Positions 16,444 through 23,256 of a stretch of DNA of 29,562 nucleotides are shown one piece after another; the stretch's first letter is position 1, and each line of letters opens with the position of its first letter. The notes beneath the pieces are model-generated. The model made no database searches. It saw only the letters and a program-made list of their open reading frames with translations, and was not told where the DNA came from. Location: IMG/VR virus record IMGVR_UViG_3300043570_001162, positions 1-29,562 of that record; one strand, given 5' to 3'. The stretch comes from a virus. Made by a program: the position numbers and the translations under genes.

Positions 16444-19101
16444 TTAACCTCTAGTTGTTGCTTGTCCAAATCCACCAGATTTTAATATTGTTGTAGATAA
16501 AGCAGCATTAATTCTTTGACCATCCAGATTTACAGCTATACCACCATTTGCCATCATCGTCATTAATTGATCTATTTTAGCTACGAGTTGTTGGTTGCCA
16601 GACTGAATCACGTTGTTCAAATTATCGTTATTTAATGATTTAGATGCATTTCCGGTTTTCTTTGTGTCTTCAGTTATATCAGATAATGTTTGATTAGGCA
16701 TTTTCATCTCCGACATGCCTGGTATGTATTTAGATATAAAATTATAACCTTTTATAAATGGACCTATCAACGCATCAAGTATCATACCGCCCACAGATTT
16801 GAGTCCGGTAACAATCATTAATCCTATTTCAGATGGAGAATTACCTAAGAACGGCGATATCAATTTTTTAAAAGATTCAATTGGGTGCGCCAAAGCATCA
16901 AAAATTGCTTCCGATACACTTTTAAACCCGTTTTTTAGACTTTCGCCCAATCCATCTGCTCCAAATATAGAAAGTATGTCAGCTACTATATCTACTGCCA
17001 TGCCTAAAATCAATCGTGGTAGAAATGTTACAATTTTTAATAAACCTTTTGCCCAATTGCCGTCTTTGAAGTCTTGGAATATTTCTTTACCCATCTCAAA
17101 TGCTTTGAATAATCCTTGAATAGCGGTCATTACCCATCCAATTGGACCTAGAAATTTAGCTATAGTTCCAAATATTCTCATCAATGGTCCAAGTTTTCCC
17201 AAAGTTGGTATCATCTTTGCAAATATATTTCCAATCATGGATGTTTTTGAAATACCCGTACTAATCATGCCAAAGATATTTTGAATAAATTTAATAGGAT
17301 TCATCAAACCCTGCAAAGCAGTTCGTGATGTTAATATTTTTAAAGATATACCTTCAAAGACTTTTTCCATCAATCTTAATGCGCCTACCAACAGAGGCAT
17401 AACTGTTACAGCCAAGTCTAATAACGGCTCAACAATATCCATAACTGGTTTTGATAATTCATTCATCAACTTATTAAATTGATTTTGAATTTGAGTCATT
17501 CTTTCTTGATTTGCTTTTCTTATAATTTCTTGTTCAGCTATTTCTCCTTCTTTTTTAGCTTCACCGTCTTTCATCTGCATCAATCTTTCATAGTCAGCTA
17601 ATGCAGCTTTTGCTTCTTTATTGGTACCATTTTTAACAAGTTGAATATTCTTTTCTTGTTGAAGCATTGATTGCAACTCACCCACACTCTTACCAGCAGC
17701 ATCAGCATATGCTTTTTGTTGAATTGGATTTAATTGATTAAAATTAACTTGTTTAGTTATCTTTAATATTTCTTTATTAGCGCCAATGATATTTTTATTA
17801 AACGCTAATTGTCGGGCATAATTAAAATTTACACTTTGACCCAACAAAGCACTTGCTTTTAATTCAGCGGAAATACTACTTTCAAATTGTAGTAGTTTAT
17901 CTGCTGACGCGGCTGCTTTGTTCAAATCTATACCCATCATTCTCGCAGCAGCTGCGGCTTTAATCATAGATACAGCCGAACCACCTACATAAATTCTAAC
18001 TTCATCGCTAGCATTAGCTACATCCTCCATTATTTTGCCAAGTGGTACACCAGCAGCAACTGCCATTTTTTGAGCAAATCCAGTCATAGCTAACTGAGAT
18101 TTTGCAGACTTTCCAGAGATTCCACCCAATGTTTCTAAAAATTTAGCAGATGTATCACCGGTTATACCAAATTGTTTACTTAAAGCAGTTGTTGTAGTTA
18201 ACAACTGTTTATCTCTTGCAACTAACGAACCAAATGAATCTGTTAAAGATTTAGCGGATGCAGCTACATCGTCAAATGTAGCACCAATTCCAGATAAATC
18301 TAAAGCTACTGTTTTGATGTTCTTTTCTAAAGTGTTTACTTGGCCAGGTAACGCACCTAGATTCATTCTAGCAGCAGTAGCAGCTTTATCAAATGCTAAA
18401 AAGTTTTTGTAACCATGTTCTATTATATTAGTTAATAAACTTGCAGCTGTAAGAGTTTTGCCACTTATTATTTTCTCGCCCAACGGACCCATGTCACCTA
18501 ATACCTTTTTACCCAACTGCATGAATCCACTTTGAGCTTTTAATTTAGCTAATCTTGCGTCTTCTGTGCCCAACAAACCTTTTGTATTTACCAATTGCTG
18601 ACTCAATCTATTGACCGATAACAATTCTTTACTGTACGTTTCACTTGTTAGTTTATATTTTTTTTGTAAAAATTGTAAAGCAGCCGCATGTTGTAGTGAT
18701 TCTATTTCACCAGTTGCAAGTTTAGCATCTAAATTTGCTTTTTCAAGTCTGAGTTCAGCATTTCTTTCTTTTTGTGTTAAACTGTTTACTCTAGCTAATT
18801 CCGCAACTAATTTATCTTGTCGAACCGTTTCTCTCATTAACGATAATAAGCTATTTTGCAATGACGATCTATCAAATGTAGACTGTTTTAATTTTTCTTC
18901 CAATTCTAGTCCGAGTTCTAAATTTTCCGTAGATTTACCTATGTTTTTTGTTATATCATTAAATTCTAATTTGATCGCTTTTGCTAAAGAAGAAACCTCT
19001 TTCAAAAGATTACGTTCTCTTTGAATTTCATCGGCAGTTCTTCTCGTAGCGTCTTGAGCTGCTTGGTAAGCTTTTAATTGGTCTAAAATAGAATCGGCCA
19101 T
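16444..19101 (-). CDS. Tail tape measure protein
   Basis: Sets tail length and is ejected before the DNA. The 885-residue protein has a long helical/coiled-coil N-terminus (1-230, rich in Lys/Glu/Ala/Leu), a central Ala/Gly/Lys-rich helical region with TALSKQFGITG and GGISGKSAKSQLAMTGFAQK, then a hydrophobic section with likely membrane-active helices near 550-580 (LLDLAVTVMPLLVGALRL), 645-665 (FLGPIGWVMTAIQGLF) and 685-702 (FLPRLILGMAVDIVADIL). The C-terminus is Asn/Gly-rich. By the usual ratio of about 0.15 nm per residue the tail would be near 130 nm (inference), longer than T4. Placement right after the gp26-like gene and its frameshift extension matches tail chaperone-tape measure order. 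Confidence 0.88.
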   Translation of the reverse strand: MADSILDQLKAYQAAQDATRRTADEIQRERNLLKEVSSLAKAIKLEFNDITKNIGKSTENLELGLELEEKLKQSTFDRSSLQNSLLSLMRETVRQDKLVAELARVNSLTQKERNAELRLEKANLDAKLATGEIESLQHAAALQFLQKKYKLTSETYSKELLSVNRLSQQLVNTKGLLGTEDARLAKLKAQSGFMQLGKKVLGDMGPLGEKIISGKTLTAASLLTNIIEHGYKNFLAFDKAATAARMNLGALPGQVNTLEKNIKTVALDLSGIGATFDDVAASAKSLTDSFGSLVARDKQLLTTTTALSKQFGITGDTSAKFLETLGGISGKSAKSQLAMTGFAQKMAVAAGVPLGKIMEDVANASDEVRIYVGGSAVSMIKAAAAARMMGIDLNKAAASADKLLQFESSISAELKASALLGQSVNFNYARQLAFNKNIIGANKEILKITKQVNFNQLNPIQQKAYADAAGKSVGELQSMLQQEKNIQLVKNGTNKEAKAALADYERLMQMKDGEAKKEGEIAEQEIIRKANQERMTQIQNQFNKLMNELSKPVMDIVEPLLDLAVTVMPLLVGALRLMEKVFEGISLKILTSRTALQGLMNPIKFIQNIFGMISTGISKTSMIGNIFAKMIPTLGKLGPLMRIFGTIAKFLGPIGWVMTAIQGLFKAFEMGKEIFQDFKDGNWAKGLLKIVTFLPRLILGMAVDIVADILSIFGADGLGESLKNGFKSVSEAIFDALAHPIESFKKLISPFLGNSPSEIGLMIVTGLKSVGGMILDALIGPFIKGYNFISKYIPGMSEMKMPNQTLSDITEDTKKTGNASKSLNNDNLNNVIQSGNQQLVAKIDQLMTMMANGGIAVNLDGQRINAALSTTILKSGGFGQATTRG

Positions 19102-19135
19102 AAGTTATATAATATAAATATAAATGTATTATATT

Positions 19136-19357
19136 TTAGAACGGTTTATCTACTTTGGACTTGGAAGGCGGTTTTGATGAACTTTGATCGTAATGCTTGT
19201 TTTCTTGTTCTTTTAACTTGACAAGTTGACTGTAATAAAAATTGCGTAAATGTACCGGTAAATTATACGCAATATTTACATTTACTGCTCCGTTGGAAAA
19301 GTAACTTAACTGAAATATTTGTTCGTGGAGATGCAATCTATACTCATGACTCAGGCC
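19136..19357 (-). CDS. Frameshift extension of the gp26-like protein (tail assembly chaperone-type second frame)
   Basis: An open frame of 73 codons with no ATG anywhere lies in the +1 (equivalently -2) frame relative to the gene ending at 19344. It is open only from 19372 downward, because an in-frame TGA sits at 19375-19373. A run of seven T (19364-19358) lies inside the 26-base window between that stop and the zero-frame stop. Slippage of tRNA-Phe on TTT by +1 or -2 would join residues 1-266 of the gp26-like protein to these 73 residues, giving about 340 residues. The extension has HLHEQIFQLSYF and ends in a Lys/Ser/Pro-rich tail. Position just upstream of the tape measure is where tail chaperone frameshifts occur in many phages. 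The alternative is independent initiation at TTG 19336, with a weak GAG six bases upstream. Confidence 0.7.
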   Translation of the reverse strand, partial: GLSHEYRLHLHEQIFQLSYFSNGAVNVNIAYNLPVHLRNFYYSQLVKLKEQENKHYDQSSSKPPSKSKVDKPF

Positions 19358-20156
19358 AAAAAAACTGGACCGTCATCGGCACATCCATCCTTTCTTCATG
19401 ACTGCAACTTGAACACGCAAAGTTAAAAGTCATATCCAATTCAGGAGTTATTTCACGAGCATATGCTCTTAAAGCCATACTATCTTTAGATAACAATTCA
19501 TTATCAACAAATTTGTTAATAGTAGCTCTATCAGTCTTACCATCGATACCGATTATCAGTTTTTTTAAACGTGTAGTAATTTCACTACTACCACCAGATT
19601 TTACAAATTTTGCAGTCGCTTTTAATTCAGCATCTATATCGGTTTCATCTTTTGAATTTAAAAGTCTGAAAGCTATCACTTTCTTGGAGTATGGTAGTTC
19701 AAATTCAAAATGGTTATGACCTTTTTGTACTTTTTCAAACGTATATGGTTTTTCATTTAGTTCGCCTAAATTAACCACATTTTTAGATTCTTCATAACAC
19801 TTCTGACATCTAATTTGTACAGGACCATAATTATCACCGTAAGCCAATCGTCTTGCAGCAACAAACAAAGCGTTTTTATCACACAATAACAAACTATCTA
19901 CGTTTATGTTGGGAGTTACAATCAAACTTTCGAGTAGCTTGTCCAATACAACACCCTTCTTAATTAAATTCTGACTGGTAAGAATATCTTCTTCTTTTGC
20001 AGTCATCATTTTCATATCAATATAACCCAAACTTAGTGGATCATTATCAGAATAAAAATAACCTTTGCTTGGTAAATCAATTCGTTCCGATGGATATGAA
20101 GTAGATTGTGATTCTTTTTGTACAGCACTACGCGTAATTATAATTTCGTCATTCAT
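19344..20156 (-). CDS. T4 gp26-like baseplate protein with two CxxC pairs
   Basis: Resembles the T4 gp26 baseplate-hub family. The protein has 270 residues, longer than T4 gp26 (208). Residues 21-60 (YPSERIDLPSKGYFYSDNDP, LGYIDMKMMTAKEEDIL) match the typical start of this family: a short 'LPSKG' segment, then a 'MTAKEEDIL' helix. Two Cys pairs, C117-x-x-C120 and C248-x-x-C251, could form one zinc site. The C-terminus ends MTVQFFWPES, and the QFF codons are the slippery T7 run that may lead ribosomes into the next frame. Upstream, 48 bases before the ATG, is a 12-mer shared with the tail-tube gene. The tape measure gene follows. Family call is from recall of the N-terminal signature and gene order. 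Confidence 0.8.
   Translation of the reverse strand: MNDEIIITRSAVQKESQSTSYPSERIDLPSKGYFYSDNDPLSLGYIDMKMMTAKEEDILTSQNLIKKGVVLDKLLESLIVTPNINVDSLLLCDKNALFVAARRLAYGDNYGPVQIRCQKCYEESKNVVNLGELNEKPYTFEKVQKGHNHFEFELPYSKKVIAFRLLNSKDETDIDAELKATAKFVKSGGSSEITTRLKKLIIGIDGKTDRATINKFVDNELLSKDSMALRAYAREITPELDMTFNFACSSCSHEERMDVPMTVQFFWPES
19358..19364 (-). promoter_or_regulatory. Slippery T7 run, candidate programmed frameshift site
   Basis: In the zero frame the codons are CAG TTT TTT TGG. A -1 shift fails at once (TTG GCC TGA). A +1 or -2 shift of the P-site tRNA re-pairs perfectly with TTT and continues TTT GGC CTG into the downstream 73-codon frame. Transcriptional slippage on T7 is an alternative mechanism. 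Confidence 0.6.
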
Positions 20157-20203
20157 AACTTTATAACAATATATAGAACTTTATATAACTTTTTAGTAAT
20201 TAT

Positions 20204-20215
20204 ATTTTATACAAA
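20204..20215 (-). promoter_or_regulatory. Candidate late promoter, 12-mer TTTGTATAAAAT (copy 1)
   Basis: The minus-strand 12-mer TTTGTATAAAAT ends 48 bases before the ATG of the gp26-like gene. The same 12-mer ends 46 bases before the tail-tube ATG (21729-21740). TATAAAAT resembles the T4 late consensus TATAAATA. Recurrence at matching distance upstream of two structural genes supports a shared promoter element. Confidence 0.45.
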
Positions 20216-20220
20216 ATCAA

Positions 20221-21132
20221 CTATACATTTTTCAGTGAATCTTTTTTACCAATTACCATATTTTTCTTTACTTGTACATTTAATTTGGCTTGATCTTTTT
20301 CTTCCGGAGACTGTGCTGAATTGGCTACCGATTCAGCGTTTTTAAGTTCTTCTTCCGCAGCTACAAGTTCTGCATTTTTAAGATCTAATGTTGCATTTTT
20401 AAGATCCGCTGTTAATTTATCTACTTTTTCTTTGGCGGAATTTATTTTAGCTTCATCTTCTTTTAAGATACTCACAATCAATTTCTTTAATAGCTTCTTT
20501 TGCGTTTCTGTCAATCCAGTAGCGGAAACACCTAATTTGTTATTCATAATATTATATACAGTATCATCGTATTTACCAAACAAATCTTTAACAAAAGACT
20601 TTTTTAGCTGTGGAGTTAAATTAACATATTGAGATCGCAATTGACTAGCACTTCTAGCAGGCATTCCCAATACCGTAAAATCAGTGGTTGGTACAGTGTC
20701 AATATATCCGTGAGTTATAGCTGGTTGTAGTTTAGCTAAATTCTTAGGAATTGGCTGTAAATAAGCTGGCGATCCATCTTTTTTAGTAAATCTACTAAAT
20801 CTCGGATCCTCAGTCATATCTTTTTCACTAACCGCAAAAATAATACTATCACGATTAATATCAATAGGAATTTGCGCAACCAAACTCTGTAGGTTATAAT
20901 TGTTTTTTACTTTAATTATTTTGTTAACAGGTACCCCAGTTAAAGTCATCATTTTGACTTTTTCATCAAAACTAAATGGCGACTTAGGCAGTTCAACTAC
21001 ATCAGTTGTTGTTATATAAACATCGTTACCACCGTATTTACTGCTTAAATAATTGTAAACTGCTTTATGTCCTTTATGAAAAGGATGAAATCTACCTGGG
21101 TATATTACAAATATTTTCTTGCCTAGTTCCAT
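20221..21132 (-). CDS. HxGH-family nucleotidyltransferase (NMN adenylyltransferase/cytidylyltransferase-like) with coiled-coil tail
   Basis: Likely transfers AMP or CMP from a nucleoside triphosphate to a small phosphorylated substrate. Residues 6-170 form the nucleotidyltransferase fold: the first strand and loop is FVIYPGRFHPFHKGH (8-22; His16, His19, His22), and a second basic motif, SASQLR at 161-166, corresponds to the ISxTxxR motif. The GRFHPFHKGH form is closest to archaeal NadM-type NMN adenylyltransferases, but the substrate cannot be read from sequence. Residues about 205-300 are a Lys/Glu/Ala-rich predicted coiled coil (VDKLTADLKNATLDLKN...), not part of the enzyme fold. It sits between the tail-tube and gp26-like genes, with a terminator-like hairpin just upstream, an odd place for a metabolic enzyme. 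Confidence 0.8.
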   Translation of the reverse strand: MELGKKIFVIYPGRFHPFHKGHKAVYNYLSSKYGGNDVYITTTDVVELPKSPFSFDEKVKMMTLTGVPVNKIIKVKNNYNLQSLVAQIPIDINRDSIIFAVSEKDMTEDPRFSRFTKKDGSPAYLQPIPKNLAKLQPAITHGYIDTVPTTDFTVLGMPARSASQLRSQYVNLTPQLKKSFVKDLFGKYDDTVYNIMNNKLGVSATGLTETQKKLLKKLIVSILKEDEAKINSAKEKVDKLTADLKNATLDLKNAELVAAEEELKNAESVANSAQSPEEKDQAKLNVQVKKNMVIGKKDSLKNV

Positions 21133-21149
21133 ATAATAATAAATAGAAA

Positions 21150-21173
21150 AACCCCAGCATTTCTACTGGGGTT
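21150..21173 (-). terminator. Rho-independent terminator after the tail tube gene
   Basis: Perfect 8-bp stem AACCCCAG (21150-21157) / CTGGGGTT (21166-21173) with an 8-base loop. In the minus direction it follows the tail-tube stop and is trailed by TTTTTCT. In the plus direction it is followed by TTCTTTTTA, so it could work both ways. It should raise tail-tube expression relative to the downstream nucleotidyltransferase. Confidence 0.8.
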
Positions 21174-21191
21174 CTTTTTAATAAAGTTAAA

Positions 21192-21683
21192 TCAATACTG
21201 TAAAATGCAATAATCCATCTGTACAGTCAAGCTGATTGTAACAGCTTCACCATCATTACTCCAATCCATATCTCCAAAAGAAGCTTCAGTAATAAAGCAT
21301 CCACGTAGACTCCATTCTTCAACTTTATCGCCCACTGGACCAAGAACGTTGATAGTAAGATCTTTTTTATAGAAATCTTGATAACCATCACGTCCCGTAA
21401 CGGATTCATGATGCAAACGTACCCACTCCATTACTGCTTGCGCTCCGCTTGGTACAATTGGATCATACAATTCCATTGTAATTGATTGCCAGACACTCTT
21501 TCCTTTATAGAATGTCTTGATATTGATATGATCAAGTTCTTTTGATGATTGACTTAGTTTTGGTCTATCAGTCTTCTTGATGATAAAAGATGGAATGCCG
21601 TCAACGTACAAGATAAACCTATTTTTAACCTTTGGTTCAAATGCCGTTGCAAAAATTTCGTTTGGATTTAGTAGTTCTGCCAT
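21192..21683 (-). CDS. 19: Tail tube protein, T4 gp19-like
   Basis: Major subunit of the inner tail tube. The 163-residue length equals T4 gp19 (163). The sequence has the family pattern: an N-terminal NEIFATAFEPKVKNRFILYVDGIPSF, then a loop (DRPKLSQSSKELDHINIKTFYKG), VWQSITMELYDPI, a helix (AQAVMEWVRLHHESVTGRDGYQ), and C-terminal strands EEWSLRGCFITEASFGDMDWSNDGEAVTIS split over two sheets, closing with LTVQMDYCILQY. A rare AAGG Shine-Dalgarno-like sequence lies 8 bases before the ATG, consistent with high expression. A strong hairpin follows the stop and a 12-mer shared with the gp26-like gene lies upstream. No sheath gene is in the window; in T4 it would be the gene before gp19, and here its place is taken by a HAD-nucleotidyltransferase gene. 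Confidence 0.92.
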   Translation of the reverse strand: MAELLNPNEIFATAFEPKVKNRFILYVDGIPSFIIKKTDRPKLSQSSKELDHINIKTFYKGKSVWQSITMELYDPIVPSGAQAVMEWVRLHHESVTGRDGYQDFYKKDLTINVLGPVGDKVEEWSLRGCFITEASFGDMDWSNDGEAVTISLTVQMDYCILQY

Positions 21684-21728
21684 AAATTATACCTTATTAC
21701 GTTATAGATATAAATATTAAAAAAATTG

Positions 21729-21740
21729 ATTTTATACAAA
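21729..21740 (-). promoter_or_regulatory. Candidate late promoter, 12-mer TTTGTATAAAAT (copy 2)
   Basis: Second copy of the 12-mer found at 20204-20215, just after the stop of the HAD-nucleotidyltransferase gene and 46 bases before the tail-tube ATG. It would give a leader of about 40 bases. Confidence 0.45.
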
Positions 21741-21745
21741 GTTTT

Positions 21746-22915
21746 TTATATTTTAGATAATTCTTTATCAGTTAATTGTGTAACTGTATCTCTTAATTTG
21801 TTTATATACCCAGTTGACCGCAACAGTTTGAATGCTAAATTTTCGCTGCTAAATTCCCCACTCTTATCTAAACCAGCTTGACGCATATCGTATATACGTT
21901 TAGTTAACTTCTTTATTTTATTGATATCTTGTTGTTGTATAGCCACATTAATTGATTGTACTAATTGTTTATACTTCTTTTTAATAGCATCTTTGTCAAC
22001 TTTTATATCTTCATGCTTTGGTTTTTTTACCCAAGTAGATTTCATTAAACTATATACAGATTGACTGTTGTTAATCTCAGACTTGTCTTGAATATAAACT
22101 TCAACTGGATGGTTTCCTATCTTGATATCATGCGATTGATTCCATTTGCTTTTTAAGCCGTCAACATAATTTTTAACTAACTCTTCATCATCGCCTATTT
22201 TTGAAAAATCTACAACCAAGTGCAAATCTATATCGCTGGTCTGAGTCCAATTATATCCGGCAGTACTACCAAGAAAATATATGTCTTCCAATGGTACGGT
22301 CAATTCAGTGTCCTTATAAAATGTATTAGCAACTTTTAAAAGCATATTTAATACATCCGGTTTGATATCATCTTCAGTTGCCCATATTGCTGGATTTAAT
22401 ATACTATTATAAATTCTATGCTTTTCTTTGATTCCAAGTATTTCTTTTAATTGATTTATAGTATCAATTGAATCTTTATGAAGAATTGCTTTACCACCAG
22501 CATTTATAAAATCATTCACAACATCTTCACGGTCATCTATTAATACACTATCAGCAGTTGCAAATTTAGATTTATCTTTTCTATTAGGCACTAAGTTCGC
22601 TTCAAATGTTATGCCTTTATCTTTAAGCCATTGTTGTTTGCCAATCTTTGATTTAGCATCAGCTGCATGACTTAGTATTTGTACATTAGGAAAGCTATTT
22701 ACAAAATTATAAAGCAATTTACCATCTTTCATCCATGGCATATTAGCATAATATTCAGGACTATTTTTATTTACCAACTTAAAACTATTCTGCTTGCCAT
22801 GTAAACTATCATAAGTATCTACAGGTATTCCACCACTATAGCGCTTAAATTGAGCTTCCCAATCACTAAGCACTCCATCCATATCTACATATATTTTGTA
22901 ATCATTACTAATCAT
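21746..22915 (-). CDS. HAD phosphatase (5'-nucleotidase-like) fused to a Pol-beta-type nucleotidyltransferase
   Basis: Two enzymes in one 389-residue chain. Residues 7-160 are a HAD hydrolase: motif I VDMDGVLSDWE (nucleophile Asp11, Asp13), motif II ILSHAA (Ser82), a Lys-rich stretch near 88-101 and motif IV VLIDDRED (Asp127, Asp128); the DMDGVLxDWE form is typical of deoxyribonucleotidase-like phage proteins. Residues 200-280 are a minimal nucleotidyltransferase: FLGSTAGYNWTQTSDIDLHL (Gly216-Ser217, Asp228, Asp230) and HPVEVYI (Glu272) supply the three metal carboxylates. The C-terminal 100 residues are helical and basic, possibly for nucleic-acid binding. Both active sites look intact. Substrates are unknown; nucleotide salvage, RNA end processing and counter-defence are all possible. 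The gene has its own promoter candidate with an operator-like dyad and lies directly upstream of the tail tube. Confidence 0.85.
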   Translation of the reverse strand: MISNDYKIYVDMDGVLSDWEAQFKRYSGGIPVDTYDSLHGKQNSFKLVNKNSPEYYANMPWMKDGKLLYNFVNSFPNVQILSHAADAKSKIGKQQWLKDKGITFEANLVPNRKDKSKFATADSVLIDDREDVVNDFINAGGKAILHKDSIDTINQLKEILGIKEKHRIYNSILNPAIWATEDDIKPDVLNMLLKVANTFYKDTELTVPLEDIYFLGSTAGYNWTQTSDIDLHLVVDFSKIGDDEELVKNYVDGLKSKWNQSHDIKIGNHPVEVYIQDKSEINNSQSVYSLMKSTWVKKPKHEDIKVDKDAIKKKYKQLVQSINVAIQQQDINKIKKLTKRIYDMRQAGLDKSGEFSSENLAFKLLRSTGYINKLRDTVTQLTDKELSKI

Positions 22916-22980
22916 TTATAATAAATATAAGCATATACAAGCACTATACTATATAACTTTATATAAGTATTTTAAGTTCA

Positions 22981-23010
22981 ATAAGCAATCAAAGCGCTTA
23001 CTATGCTTAT
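22981..23010. promoter_or_regulatory. Operator-like nested dyad ATAAGCA...AAGCGCTT...TGCTTAT
   Basis: Outer arms ATAAGCA (22981-22987) and TGCTTAT (23004-23010) and the inner palindrome AAGCGCTT (22992-22999) share one centre, so 22 of 30 bases are symmetric. A third ATAAGCA occurs at 22927-22933. The dyad overlaps the -10 box of the promoter candidate at 23006-23034, a typical repressor position. Function is inferred. Confidence 0.45.
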
Positions 23011-23034
23011 ACTTTATATAATAGAGTAAGTCAA
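23006..23034 (-). promoter_or_regulatory. Sigma70-like promoter upstream of the HAD-nucleotidyltransferase gene
   Basis: TTGACT (23034-23029), a 17-base spacer and TATAAG (23011-23006) on the minus strand. The predicted start near 22999 gives a leader of about 84 bases to the ATG at 22915. It is the best-spaced host-type promoter in the right half of the window. Confidence 0.5.
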
Positions 23035-23050
23035 GTTATAATAATAAAAT

Positions 23051-23251
23051 TTATTTAATCATGTCTGACAACTGTTGTTCACTTACAGTTGCAACTACAC
23101 GTGAATGTATTCGTCGATTTAATTCAGTTCTTATTAAATCTAGATCAATCTGATAATTTCTTATAGTTTCATGATAATCAAACGCAATTGCTTTAAGTTC
23201 GATGTCACTAAATTCAAATAACGGTTTTGTAGACATTATATTTTTTTCCAT
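23051..23251 (-). CDS. Small hypothetical protein, up to 66 residues
   Basis: Not recognised. Predicted mostly helical and charged (DIELKAIAFDYHETIRNYQIDLDL continues into LIRTELNRRIHSR), without Cys, signal peptide or membrane segment. Two starts are possible: MEKNIM at 23251 or MSTKPLF at 23236. It lies 5 bp after the glycosyltransferase stop, so it belongs to the same transcript, and it is followed by the 135-base gap with the promoter and dyad. A small regulator is possible, but nothing in the sequence proves it. Confidence 0.55.
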   Translation of the reverse strand: MEKNIMSTKPLFEFSDIELKAIAFDYHETIRNYQIDLDLIRTELNRRIHSRVVATVSEQQLSDMIK

Positions 23252-23256
23252 AACAA

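Noticed and set aside
19139-19336. Independent 66-residue gene starting at TTG 19336
   Set aside because: No ATG or GTG start is supported and only a weak GAG lies upstream. The open frame extends back to the T7 run, so frameshifting explains it better, though independent initiation is not fully excluded.
19347-19364. A -1 frameshift at the T7 run, the commonest type in tail chaperone genes
   Set aside because: The -1 frame reads TTG GCC TGA and stops at once. Only +1 or -2 enters the long downstream frame.
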